A DNA stretch of 7,830 bases, from contig DOUV01000736.1 in NCBI GenBank assembly GCA_003520455.1, positions 1 through 7,830 of the forward strand, written 5' to 3'. The position numbers and the translations under genes were made by a program. The notes below the pieces were generated by a model. The model searched no databases. It was not told the origin of the DNA and saw only the letters and a program-made list of their open reading frames with translations. The stretch is from Chloroflexota bacterium (lineage in GTDB: Bacteria > Chloroflexota > Anaerolineae > Ardenticatenales > Ardenticatenaceae). This document shows positions 1 to 6,571 of the stretch, piece after piece; within the stretch, counting starts at the first letter, position 1; the number at the start of each line of letters is the position of its first letter.

Positions 1-48
1 TACCCGGCGGGCGGCGGCTGGCACCTGCTCTACCGCGCCCGCTCATAG
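1..48 (+). CDS. C-terminal tail of an unidentified plus-strand protein (partial)
   Basis: Frame 1 of the plus strand is open from the window edge and reads YPAGGGWHLLYRARS before a TAG stop at 46-48. Fourteen of these fifteen codons end in G or C, which matches the strong third-position GC bias of the real genes here and suggests coding sequence. The end is convergent with the SDR gene, whose stop lies at 87-89, leaving only about 38 bp between them. The fragment is too short to assign a family. An ending of this kind occurs in several protein families, and I do not choose between them. Chance openness over 15 codons is also quite possible in such GC-rich DNA. Confidence 0.35.
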   Translation, partial: YPAGGGWHLLYRARS

Positions 49-86
49 TACCAGCCCGGTCTTGCAGCTGGAATGGGCGACAACTG

Positions 87-878
87 TTAAAGAATGCTGC
101 GAGTCTGTCCCCCATCGACCTGCAGAGTCGTGCCGGTGACGAAGCTGGCGGCATCGGAGGCCAGAAAGACGACGACATTGGCGATCTCGTTCGGCCGGCC
201 CATGCGCCCCAGGGGGATGGCCGCCTCCCAGCCGGCAATCACATCCGACGGCTCGACACCCCGCTGCGTTGCCAGGCCTTTCGACAACCCTTCCATCCGC
301 GCGGTGAAGGTGGAGCCAGGACAGACGGTATTGACGCGGATTCCGTCCCTCGCCAACTCATTCGCCATGGTCTTGGCAAGTCCGAGGACGCCGGTGCGCG
401 CCATGTTGGAGAGAATCAGGCCATCGATGGGCTCTTTCGCTGACACCGAGGCGATATTGACGATTCGCCCGTCGCCCTGGCGCTGCATGTAGGGGACCGC
501 TTCCGTGCAGAGGCGGATCACGCTCTTGAGACTCATGTCGAGCCCGAGTTGCCACTGTGCCTCGCTCGTATTGAGAAAGCGGGACGCGGGCGGCCCACCG
601 TTGTTGGTCACGAGGATATCGAGACGCCCAAAGTGCTCCATGTGCTGCCGGATGAGGCGCTTGATCTGATCGGGATCGGTCAGGTCGGTCGGGATGGCGA
701 GCACCTCGACGCCGGTTTCGTCGTGGATTTCTTGCGCCACACGCCGCAACTCTTCCTCGCCGCGCGCGCAGATGGTGACGCTGGTCCCTTCCCGGGCAAA
801 ACCGAAGGCGCAGGCCTTGCCAATGCCTTTGCTCGATGCGGCGACCAGCGCCGCGCGTCCTTTCAATCCCAGGTCCAT
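87..878 (-). CDS. SDR-fold protein, BKR-like subgroup with degenerate active site
   Basis: This 263-residue protein has the length and fold markers of short-chain dehydrogenases/reductases, often annotated as 3-oxoacyl-ACP reductase-like. Visible elements are a glycine-rich turn at 13-20 (AASSKGIG), the NNGGPP segment at 92-97 in place of NNAG, PG at 187-188, and the C-terminal VTGTTLQVDGG at 247-257. The canonical TGxxxGIG motif has lost its T and first G. The N-S-Y-K tetrad reads S116, S144, S157, R161, so only the serine remains. This pattern fits the known BKR-like subgroup (CDD cd05344, from memory) that lacks a perfect cofactor motif and tetrad. It may still bind NAD(P), but ordinary SDR oxidoreduction is doubtful. 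The ATG start is preceded by AGGAGAGGA at 887-895, 8 nt upstream. It is the last gene of the minus-strand cluster, 81 bp after the V4R gene. Confidence 0.9.
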   Translation of the reverse strand: MDLGLKGRAALVAASSKGIGKACAFGFAREGTSVTICARGEEELRRVAQEIHDETGVEVLAIPTDLTDPDQIKRLIRQHMEHFGRLDILVTNNGGPPASRFLNTSEAQWQLGLDMSLKSVIRLCTEAVPYMQRQGDGRIVNIASVSAKEPIDGLILSNMARTGVLGLAKTMANELARDGIRVNTVCPGSTFTARMEGLSKGLATQRGVEPSDVIAGWEAAIPLGRMGRPNEIANVVVFLASDAASFVTGTTLQVDGGQTRSIL

Positions 879-922
879 GAACTCTATCCTCTCCTGCGAG
901 AAGCGGTTGATTGTCGTTCTCA

Positions 923-941
923 GGCGGGCGCGGTGCCCGCC
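923..941. other. Short GC hairpin between the V4R and SDR genes
   Basis: GGCGGGC (923-929) and GCCCGCC (935-941) form a perfect 7-bp stem with a 5-nt loop in the 81-bp gap between the two minus-strand genes. There is no T-run on either side in either direction, so it is not a classic intrinsic terminator. It may act as an mRNA processing or stability element. A chance palindrome in GC-rich DNA is also possible. Confidence 0.4.
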
Positions 942-959
942 GCGAAAAGACCACTCCCC

Positions 960-1484
960 CTACTCTCCGCCGGCCACCTCACGGCGCGTGACGACGAAGC
1001 GGCAGCACGAATCGCCTTTAGCCTGACAGTCCGTCTCGATGGCGTCCACCGCACTATCGAAGATGCCTGCGCCCAGGCCGGCCATCACCCCACGGATCAG
1101 GTAGCAGACACCGTGCTCCGCAGCGCCATAAGCCTCGGCATAGGGAGAGCCATACACCTGAACGATCAGGCGGCCAGCGCCGGGATCGAGCTCAACCAGC
1201 TCGAACCGTCCCCAGCCGATCTGTCCGCCCATGTGGCACATGAACGTCACGATCTCCTCGTCACTGTAGCCGAAGACTTCCTTAAAGCGGCGCGAGGAGA
1301 GGGTTCCGCCGGTGACGCCGGCCTTGTAGAAGACAGCAGCCACGCGGTCGCCCAGCGCGTCGTCAATCGAATTCTGGATACTGGCCATCACCTCCGGCCG
1401 GATAAGAAGGTATCGCACTCCGTTGTAGGTCAGGCGCCCGCCGTCGGCATCCCACACCAGTCCCTGCAAGATCTCATTCGTCAT
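960..1484 (-). CDS. Stand-alone V4R (4-vinyl reductase) domain protein
   Basis: The 174-residue product is a single V4R-type domain, the small ligand-binding fold found in BchJ and in the N-terminal sensor of XylR/DmpR/MopR regulators. Markers include a GG...SSRRFKEVFGYSDEE stretch (59-77), the GWGRFELVELD segment (90-100), and a C-terminal ExxC...GD..CxF block (150-163). C127, E150, C153 and C161 have spacings of 23, 3 and 8. As I recall, these equal the zinc ligands C155, E178, C181 and C189 of MopR, so zinc binding is likely. No DNA-binding, ATPase or membrane segment is present, so it is not itself a NtrC-type activator. Its start overlaps the hyuB stop by ATGA, with AGGA upstream, indicating translational coupling. 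The role is unknown; a ligand sensor or an accessory to the HyuB enzyme is plausible. The acetone carboxylase gamma subunit was considered and is less likely. Confidence 0.8.
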   Translation of the reverse strand: MTNEILQGLVWDADGGRLTYNGVRYLLIRPEVMASIQNSIDDALGDRVAAVFYKAGVTGGTLSSRRFKEVFGYSDEEIVTFMCHMGGQIGWGRFELVELDPGAGRLIVQVYGSPYAEAYGAAEHGVCYLIRGVMAGLGAGIFDSAVDAIETDCQAKGDSCCRFVVTRREVAGGE

Positions 1485-3250
1485 GATTTTCCTGCCTCTC
1501 TCCCGTGCATCGTGGCCGGGCGTCCGCGTTGCGCTCGCTCTGCTTCGGTCGCCGCTTCGTCTACTCTCCAGTTCCGACTGTCGAGGACCACCCCGTACTC
1601 CCGAAGCGCCGCGTCCAGGCTGATCTTGCCATCGCGCACGTCCCGGAGCACCAGCGCCGGGTCGCGCTCCAGCGGGTCCCCGTACCCCGCGCCGCCGGGG
1701 AGACGCAGGCTCACGAGATCGTTCTGTTGGAGGCGATCGACCCCCTTAGACTTGAGAACCCGCTCCTGTTGGGAATCCGGGTTAAGCAGGAACCTGCCCG
1801 GAACGCCGTCCTTCCCGCCGAAAATACCCGCCGGTCTGAAGCGGTGCCGGTCGCCGTAGCGTGCGAAGGAGACATCACCGGCGAGCAGGCGAATATCTCG
1901 GCGCACGCCGAGCGCCCCGCGGAAGGTCCCGGCGCCGCCCGAATCGGGAATGAACTCGTAGCGCTCTACGCGCACCGGGTGCTCCATCTCGGCAGCCTCG
2001 ACGGGGGTATTTTTGAACCGCGCCAGGTGGCAGTCCTGCCCGTCGCGCCCGTCGCGGATGGGACGCCCACCGCTCCCGCCGCCCTGAATGTCGATATAGA
2101 CGAAGCGCCGGCCGGTGCACGGGTGGTAGCCGGCGAAGGCGCAGGTGGAGACCTGCCCGTGGCTTCCGGCCATCCCCCGCCCCGGCAGCGCCTCCGTGAG
2201 GGTGCGGATCATCGCCTCGCAGATCTTGGCCGAGGTGTTGGTGCGTGAGCCCACGGCATGGGGCATCTGCGGATTGACGACCAACCCTGGCTCGGCCTCG
2301 ACCTGGAAGGGGCGGTAACAGCCGGAATTGGGCGGCACGTGGGGATCAATGACGGCGATGAGGGCGTAGTAGGTCGCAGCGTGGGTCGTTGCCAGGGGAC
2401 AGTTGACGTTGCCAGGCGTGGCAGGATCGGTGCCTTCAAAATCAACCCGTACGCGGTCACCCTGCTTGTGAAGGTTCACCTGGACTCGAATCGGTCTGTC
2501 GCTCGTGCCGTCATCGTCAACGAAATCGACGCCCGTGTAGAGCCCGTCGGTAATCTCGCGGAGCCCCGCACGGATGCGCCGCTCCGAGTAGTCCAACAGC
2601 ATCGCCATGCACTGTTGGACGATGTCCGGCCCGTATTTCTCATGAATCTGGCGCAACCGCCGTGCGCCAACGAAGCCGGCGGACGCCTGCGCGCGAATGT
2701 CCCCCAACGTCTTGTCGGGAACGCGCACATTGTTTTCCAGGATGCCGAAGATCTCCCGATCCTCGCGGCCGTGCTTGTAGAGCTTAGTGAAGGAGAAGCG
2801 CAGCCCCTCCAGATAGATTTCGGTCAGGCCACCCGCCACGCCTCCGGCGACGGCGCCGCCCATGTCGGCGTGGTGCGCCATGCTGCCAACAAAGCCGATC
2901 AACTCGCCGTCGAGCCGGACGGGCGTAAAGGCGATGATATCCATCAAGTGCTGGCCGCCCTGGTAGGGATTGTTGAGGATGATCACATCCCCCTCGTGCA
3001 ACTCGTCCGGACGATAGTGACTCAGCAGCTCGCGGCTGGGGATCTCGAAGCCTGTGAGCAACATCGGCGCGTGGTGTGCCTGGGCGACGGTATTCCCAAA
3101 GCGGTCGAAGACGGCGCAGCTGATGTCCTCGATCTCTTTGATGATGGTGGAGCGCGATGTGCGGACGAGGGTTCGGCCCATCGCGCCTGCCACCTGCTCG
3201 AGGGCGTAGCGCACCACCTGCATCGTAATGGGATCGGCCCCATCGATCAT
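1481..3250 (-). CDS. hyuB: Hydantoinase B/oxoprolinase family protein (HyuB-like)
   Basis: This is a full-length 589-residue HyuB-family subunit, cytoplasmic with no signal peptide. It opens with DPITMQVVRYAL (6-17), carries GDVIILNNPYQGGQHLMD (87-104), AHHADMGG (125-132) and GDIRAQASAG (183-192), and shows GGGSGG (390-395) and PDSGGAGTFRGALG (435-448). It ends with the family's LPGGAGYGDPLERDP (517-531) and EYGVV (551-555). H101, D104 and H126 have the HxxD-x21-H spacing that I recall for the manganese ligands of the acetone carboxylase alpha subunit. The family catalyses ATP-dependent hydantoin or 5-oxoproline ring opening, or ketone carboxylation, with a HyuA-type partner that is absent here. 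The ATG start sits directly after a near-perfect Shine-Dalgarno sequence inside the decayed racemase gene. The stop overlaps the V4R start. The substrate cannot be inferred; the family call is firm. Confidence 0.93.
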   Translation of the reverse strand: MIDGADPITMQVVRYALEQVAGAMGRTLVRTSRSTIIKEIEDISCAVFDRFGNTVAQAHHAPMLLTGFEIPSRELLSHYRPDELHEGDVIILNNPYQGGQHLMDIIAFTPVRLDGELIGFVGSMAHHADMGGAVAGGVAGGLTEIYLEGLRFSFTKLYKHGREDREIFGILENNVRVPDKTLGDIRAQASAGFVGARRLRQIHEKYGPDIVQQCMAMLLDYSERRIRAGLREITDGLYTGVDFVDDDGTSDRPIRVQVNLHKQGDRVRVDFEGTDPATPGNVNCPLATTHAATYYALIAVIDPHVPPNSGCYRPFQVEAEPGLVVNPQMPHAVGSRTNTSAKICEAMIRTLTEALPGRGMAGSHGQVSTCAFAGYHPCTGRRFVYIDIQGGGSGGRPIRDGRDGQDCHLARFKNTPVEAAEMEHPVRVERYEFIPDSGGAGTFRGALGVRRDIRLLAGDVSFARYGDRHRFRPAGIFGGKDGVPGRFLLNPDSQQERVLKSKGVDRLQQNDLVSLRLPGGAGYGDPLERDPALVLRDVRDGKISLDAALREYGVVLDSRNWRVDEAATEAERAQRGRPATMHGREAGKS

Positions 3251-3608
3251 GTCACCTCCCGCCCGTCAACGAACAGCCGGCGGTCCCCGACGATGCGATG
3301 CCTCGATCCCGAGAGCGCGTAGCGCCCCCAGGCTGAGACCTGATTGCCGGTGACCACCGGCACGACCAACCCCGTTCCAATTGCTTCACGATATCGGCCC
3401 TACCGAAATTTGTGTATCTCGACAAGACGCCGTCAGAGACCGGTGCGAAAGTGGCCCTGGCACGCTCGACGCAGCGGGCCGCGTCTGGCTATCGGTTTTC
3501 CGAATTGTCCGTTCGTCCCAGGCCACCCACGCCTGGCATCGTGAAGCCCGTCATTGCGACGGAACCCGCTACTACAGTCGAGTTGAGGAGATCGACAGTC
3601 CAGTACGG
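3247..3608 (-). pseudogene. Decayed Asp/Glu racemase / maleate isomerase-family gene, 3' half only
   Basis: Translation of the minus strand in two frames reconstructs the C-terminal half of an Asp/Glu racemase-superfamily enzyme. Frame one (about 3608-3366) gives a segment near TGFTMPGVGGLGRTDNSEN, a TAG stop at 3491-3489, then DGVLSRYTNFGRADIVKQLE. The other frame (about 3377-3247) continues with VVPVVTGNQVSAWGRYALSG and ends in RRLFVDGREVT and TGA at 3249-3247. From memory, the family reads GLG(I)TDN, D-x-(V/I)-F-x-S-C-T-N-F-R ... LE and GKPVVTSNQA..W. The catalytic Cys of the CTN motif is Tyr (TAC) here, one transition away from Cys. The first ~120 residues of a normal ~240 are missing because dppF ends at 3625. 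The stop overlaps the hyuB start (ATGA), so it was once co-translated with hyuB. Uncertain points are the exact left limit of homology and the frameshift site (about 3361-3377). Confidence 0.75.
3252..3259 (-). promoter_or_regulatory. Strong Shine-Dalgarno of hyuB
   Basis: The minus strand reads GGGAGGTGACATGA. GGAGGTGA is an 8-base perfect complement to the 16S rRNA 3' tail, lying 1 nt (4 nt from the GGAGG core) before the hyuB ATG at 3250-3248. It lies within the last codons (GREVT) of the decayed racemase gene, which explains how hyuB could remain translated after its upstream neighbour lost coupling. Confidence 0.8.
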
Positions 3609-3624
3609 CCACGCTGGCCATCCA

Positions 3625-4611
3625 TCAGATCTCGCCCAGGTTCACGAGATGACAGGCCACGAAGTGTTCCGGACGTAATTCGCGCAGCTCCGGCTCGATC
3701 CGCGTGCACTCGGGTGTGGCGATCGGGCAGCGGGAGTGGAAGCGACAACCCGAAGGAATGTTGACAGAACTTGGGACGTCGCCCTCCAGGAGTTGCGGGT
3801 TCCACCGTTGCTCGGGCCTCACGCTCGGAATGGCCGAGAGCAGAATGCGGGTGTAGGGGTGCAGCGGATTCGCGAAGAGCTCCCCGCTCGGGGCATACTC
3901 CACGATTTTGCCGAGGTACATCACGGCGATCCGGTGGCTGGCATGCCTGACCACGGCCAGATTGTGGGAGATGAAGATGTACGCGAGCCCGAACTCCTTC
4001 TGGAGCCTGACCATCAAGTTGATGATCTGGGCCTGAATCGAGACATCCAGCGCCGAGGTGACTTCGTCGGCGACGATGAGCTTCGGGTGGGTCGCAAGCG
4101 CGCGCGCGATCGCGATCCGCTGCCGCTGTCCACCGCTGAACTGGTGCGGATAGCGCTCGGCCGCCGCGTGCGAGAGCCCCACCACCTGCAACAGCTCCTC
4201 GACGCGCCGGTCCATATTGCCGTCGTAGCCGTGAACCTCTAGCGGCTGGCGCAGAATATCGCGGACGCGCCGGCGTGGATTAAGCGACGAGTAGGGGTTC
4301 TGGTAGACAATCTGCATGTGCCTGCGCAGCGGACGCAGCCGGGCTGGCGAAAGCGCGGTGATATCCTGTCCCTCGAAGAGAATCTGCCCCCCGGTCGGTT
4401 CCAGCAGGCGCAGGACGGTTCGTCCGAACGTGCTCTTCCCGCTCCCGCTCTCGCCTACGACCCCGAGGGTCTCGCCGGGGTAAATCTTCACACTGACGCC
4501 ATCGAGCGCCTTGACGACGCGGCGCCGGCCGCGCAAGAGCTCGCGGACGCTGGGGCTGGACTCGACAAAGTGTTTGGACAGCTCTCTGACCTCGACCAGC
4601 GGGGCGTTCAA
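3625..4611 (-). CDS. dppF: Peptide-type ABC transporter ATPase, DppF/OppF class
   Basis: This 328-residue cytoplasmic ATPase energises uptake together with the DppD-type subunit. It shows Walker A GESGSGKS (53-60), the Q-loop Q104 in [10 protein letters not shown], signature FSGGQRQR (158-165), Walker B LIVADE (178-183) and the switch His H216. The D-loop stretch reads DEVTSALD, with V184 where Pro is usual. The oligopeptide-transporter C-terminal extension is present: C289, C295, C302 and C320 in a C-x5-C-x6-C-x17-C pattern, including GCRFHSRCP. The start is TTG at 4611-4609, overlapping the upstream ATPase stop (TTGA) with GGAG 8 nt before it; no other start lies before the conserved [11 protein letters not shown]. 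It closes the four-gene transporter block and is followed directly by the racemase remnant. Substrate class (peptide, nickel, opine, glutathione) cannot be read from the ATPase. Confidence 0.93.
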   Translation of the reverse strand: MNAPLVEVRELSKHFVESSPSVRELLRGRRRVVKALDGVSVKIYPGETLGVVGESGSGKSTFGRTVLRLLEPTGGQILFEGQDITALSPARLRPLRRHMQIVYQNPYSSLNPRRRVRDILRQPLEVHGYDGNMDRRVEELLQVVGLSHAAAERYPHQFSGGQRQRIAIARALATHPKLIVADEVTSALDVSIQAQIINLMVRLQKEFGLAYIFISHNLAVVRHASHRIAVMYLGKIVEYAPSGELFANPLHPYTRILLSAIPSVRPEQRWNPQLLEGDVPSSVNIPSGCRFHSRCPIATPECTRIEPELRELRPEHFVACHLVNLGEI

Positions 4612-5639
4612 CTCCTGAACTCCGTTTCTTGCTCCGGCTGGATGAGTGCCGCTTCGGGCCGGCCCGCGTCCGGAATCAGGTGCAGCCAGCAGGCCGAAGT
4701 ATGGCGGAGCCCGACGGTCGCGGTCGGTGGCCGCCCCTTCTCTTCACAAATGGCAATACGCTCCGTACATCTGGGCGTGAAGGGGCACATGTCGCGCTTC
4801 GGTAGATCACCGATGGAGCCCTGGATGGTGAAAAGCTCGCCCGGGCGCGTCTCGATTGTGGGAACGGCCTGCATCAACGCACGCGTGTACGGGTTGGCGG
4901 GGCGCCGGAAGATTTCGTCCACCGGCGCCTGCTCCATAACGTGACCGCCGTACATGATGACCACGCGGTCGCACACTTTGGAGATCAAGCCAAGATCGTG
5001 GGAGATCAGGATCATCGAGGTTCCGAAACGGCGCTGCAGGTCGCGAAGCAGCGCGACAATCTGAGCCTGCGTTGTCACGTCGAGCGCCGACGTCGGCTCG
5101 TCGGCGATGACCAGCGCGGGCTCGCAGGCGAAGGCGATAGCGATGATGACGCGCTGGCGCATACCGCCGCTCAGTTGATGCGGATACTTGGCTACCACGT
5201 GTTCGGGATCGGCAATCCCCACCTGACCGAGCAGGCCAATCGCCGCCCGCACGGCTTCCCGCTCAGACAGCCCGCGGTGCAGGCGCAACACGTCGGTCAT
5301 CTGCGTCTTGATCCGGAAGGCCGGATTCAAAGACGAGAGCGGGTCCTGGGGGACGGCCGTGATCTGTGAGCCGCGCAGGCGGCGCATCTGGTGCTCGCTG
5401 TGATTCAGCAGATTCTCGCCCTTGAAGAGAACCCGACCACCTACGATCCGCCCGGGTCTGGGAACCAGGCGGAGAATCGAGCGACCCGTCAGCGACTTCC
5501 CCGAGCCCGACTCCCCCGCCAGGCCGAGAACCTCGCCGACTCCCACACGAAAGCTCACCCCATCCACCGCCTTGACGACACCATCCGGCGTGAAGAAATG
5601 GGTCTGCAGGTTCTCTACCACTAAGAGTGGCTCACTCAT
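4608..5639 (-). CDS. dppD: Peptide-type ABC transporter ATPase, DppD/OppD class
   Basis: This ATPase has 343 residues from the chosen ATG. Walker A GESGSGKS (42-49), Q98 in [10 protein letters not shown], signature LSGGMRQR (156-163), Walker B with D180 and E181 (ADEPTSALD), and switch His H214 are all intact. The C-terminal extension carries C285, C291, C298 and C317 around CPFTPRC, a C-x5-C-x6-C-x18-C array. As I recall, a comparable array binds a 4Fe-4S cluster in mycobacterial DppD. The frame is open further upstream to a TTG at 5690 overlapping the permease stop. I prefer ATG 5639 because family homology begins at [14 protein letters not shown] and the extra 17 residues look unrelated. 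The Shine-Dalgarno before 5639 is weak (GCGAGA), so the TTG start is not excluded. It pairs with the DppF-type subunit, whose start overlaps this stop. Confidence 0.9.
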   Translation of the reverse strand: MSEPLLVVENLQTHFFTPDGVVKAVDGVSFRVGVGEVLGLAGESGSGKSLTGRSILRLVPRPGRIVGGRVLFKGENLLNHSEHQMRRLRGSQITAVPQDPLSSLNPAFRIKTQMTDVLRLHRGLSEREAVRAAIGLLGQVGIADPEHVVAKYPHQLSGGMRQRVIIAIAFACEPALVIADEPTSALDVTTQAQIVALLRDLQRRFGTSMILISHDLGLISKVCDRVVIMYGGHVMEQAPVDEIFRRPANPYTRALMQAVPTIETRPGELFTIQGSIGDLPKRDMCPFTPRCTERIAICEEKGRPPTATVGLRHTSACWLHLIPDAGRPEAALIQPEQETEFRS

Positions 5640-5659
5640 GCTTGTCTCGCTTGCAAGGC

Positions 5660-5677
5660 GCCCAGGCTCCCCTGGGC
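5660..5677. other. Hairpin between permease dppC and ATPase dppD
   Basis: GCCCAGG (5660-5666) and CCTGGGC (5671-5677) form a perfect 7-bp stem with a CTCC loop (minus-strand loop GGAG). It is in the 47-bp gap between the DppC stop and the preferred DppD ATG, about 20 nt before that ATG. There is no T-run. It could set the ATPase:permease ratio through RNA stability or translation, but this is inference. Confidence 0.45.
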
Positions 5678-5686
5678 ACCGCCACC

Positions 5687-6571
5687 TCAATCCAGCGGCA
5701 TACGCGGGTCGAGCCGCTTGCGCAGTCCATCACCCAGAACATTGAAGGCAAAAACGGTGATGATCAGGAAGACCATCGGGAAGGCCAGGCCCCACCAGGC
5801 AGTCCGGAAGTAGCCGAGCCCCTCGCTGATCATGGCCCCCCACGAGGGCGTACTCGCCTTGACCCCCAAACCAACGAAGCTCAGGAGCGCCTCGATGATG
5901 ATGGCGAGACCGAGCTCGATGGAGCTGAGAACGAGCAGCAGCGGCACCACGTTGGGGAAGACTTCCTCCCGCATGATCCGCAGGCTCCCCATCCCCAGCG
6001 CACGGGCGGCTTCGACGTAATCCTGCTCACGAATGTTGAAGACCTCGCCGCGGATGACGCGCGCGAAGCGAGTCCAGTCTACGAGGGCGATGGCGAGGAT
6101 CACCTGCCAGACGCCGACGCCCCAGATCGCCATCAGGACGACGGCCAGCAGGACCGGGGGGAAGGACATCCACGTATCCACGAGTCGCATCACGACCTCA
6201 TCCACCCAGCCACGGGAATAGCCCGCCACGAGACCGACCGCCGTGCCGATGGCCGCTGAAGCGACCGTCGCCACAAGGGCGACAAAGAGGGCGACGCGGG
6301 CGCCGTGGACGACGCGCCCGAGGATGTCGCGTCCCAGGCTGTCGGTCCCCAACAGGTGCTCGCCGCTTCCACCCGCCAGATAGGCCGGCGGCCGATAGGC
6401 GTCGGCCAGGTCCTGGGCGTTGGGATCGGCGGGGATGATGAGCGGGCCGAAGAGCGCCAGGAGGACCAGTGTCACAATGACGATCAGGCCGAAGAGAATC
6501 TCTTTGTCGCGGCGCCAGCGGATCTCGGGAAAGGCAAATCCGAGTGAACGAGTGGCGAGTGTACTACGCAT
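5687..6571 (-). CDS. dppC: Peptide-type ABC transporter permease, DppC/OppC class
   Basis: This 294-residue inner-membrane permease has the DppC hallmark layout. A first hydrophobic helix at about 26-46 is followed by an extracytoplasmic segment, then GTDSLGRDILGRVVHGARVA (75-94). Further helices lie near 94-117, 135-163, 207-229 and 262-282. The cytoplasmic EAA loop that contacts the ATPases is DYVEAARALGMGSLRIMREE (184-203), followed by VFPNVVP. The LSFVGLG...PSWGAM segment (230-247) is typical of the subfamily. The ATG overlaps the end of the DppB-type gene by 8 bp, so the two permeases are translationally coupled. The protein has normal length with no damage seen. It would form the heterodimeric channel with the DppB-type permease. 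Confidence 0.93.
   Translation of the reverse strand: MRSTLATRSLGFAFPEIRWRRDKEILFGLIVIVTLVLLALFGPLIIPADPNAQDLADAYRPPAYLAGGSGEHLLGTDSLGRDILGRVVHGARVALFVALVATVASAAIGTAVGLVAGYSRGWVDEVVMRLVDTWMSFPPVLLAVVLMAIWGVGVWQVILAIALVDWTRFARVIRGEVFNIREQDYVEAARALGMGSLRIMREEVFPNVVPLLLVLSSIELGLAIIIEALLSFVGLGVKASTPSWGAMISEGLGYFRTAWWGLAFPMVFLIITVFAFNVLGDGLRKRLDPRMPLD

Noticed and set aside
51..71. CCAGC...GCTGG as a terminator between the convergent genes
   Set aside because: A 5-bp stem with an 11-nt loop and no T-run is too weak in GC-rich sequence.
960..1484. Acetone carboxylase gamma subunit (AcxC)
   Set aside because: Size and position fit, but the ExxC...GD..CxF block and the 23/3/8 Cys-Glu-Cys-Cys spacing fit V4R; I do not see the four-Cys zinc pattern expected of AcxC.
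549..1859. Long plus-strand open frame (436 codons) opposite the SDR, V4R and HyuB genes
   Set aside because: It runs antisense through three recognisable genes and crosses their boundaries. Its translation has no family features and long antisense frames are expected in GC-rich DNA.
2258..3322. Plus-strand open frame (354 codons) opposite hyuB
   Set aside because: It is antisense to well-conserved HyuB motifs and shows no domain signature of its own; a codon-bias shadow.
3247..3420. 3' end of a hyuA gene before hyuB
   Set aside because: The position and ATGA overlap suggest hyuA, but the TNF...ADIVKQLE and PVVTGNQVSAWG segments match the racemase/isomerase superfamily rather than the HyuA C-terminus.
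3518..3536. CCAGGC...GCCTGG hairpin as a terminator after dppF
   Set aside because: Only 6 bp with no T-run, and it lies within the racemase remnant's former coding sequence, so it need not be regulatory.
3607..3619. GGCCA...TGGCC dyad just after the dppF stop as a terminator
   Set aside because: The stem is only 5 bp with a 3-nt loop and no T-run.
3433..3621. Small minus-strand frame (62 codons) containing SSGFRRNDG, as a separate small gene
   Set aside because: It overlaps the region where another frame shows racemase similarity, has no good ribosome-binding site, and is best explained as an off-frame reading of the pseudogene.
5627..6259. Plus-strand open frame (210 codons) opposite dppC
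   Set aside because: It has low-complexity, charged composition typical of the complement of membrane-protein codons, and the minus-strand permease is certain.
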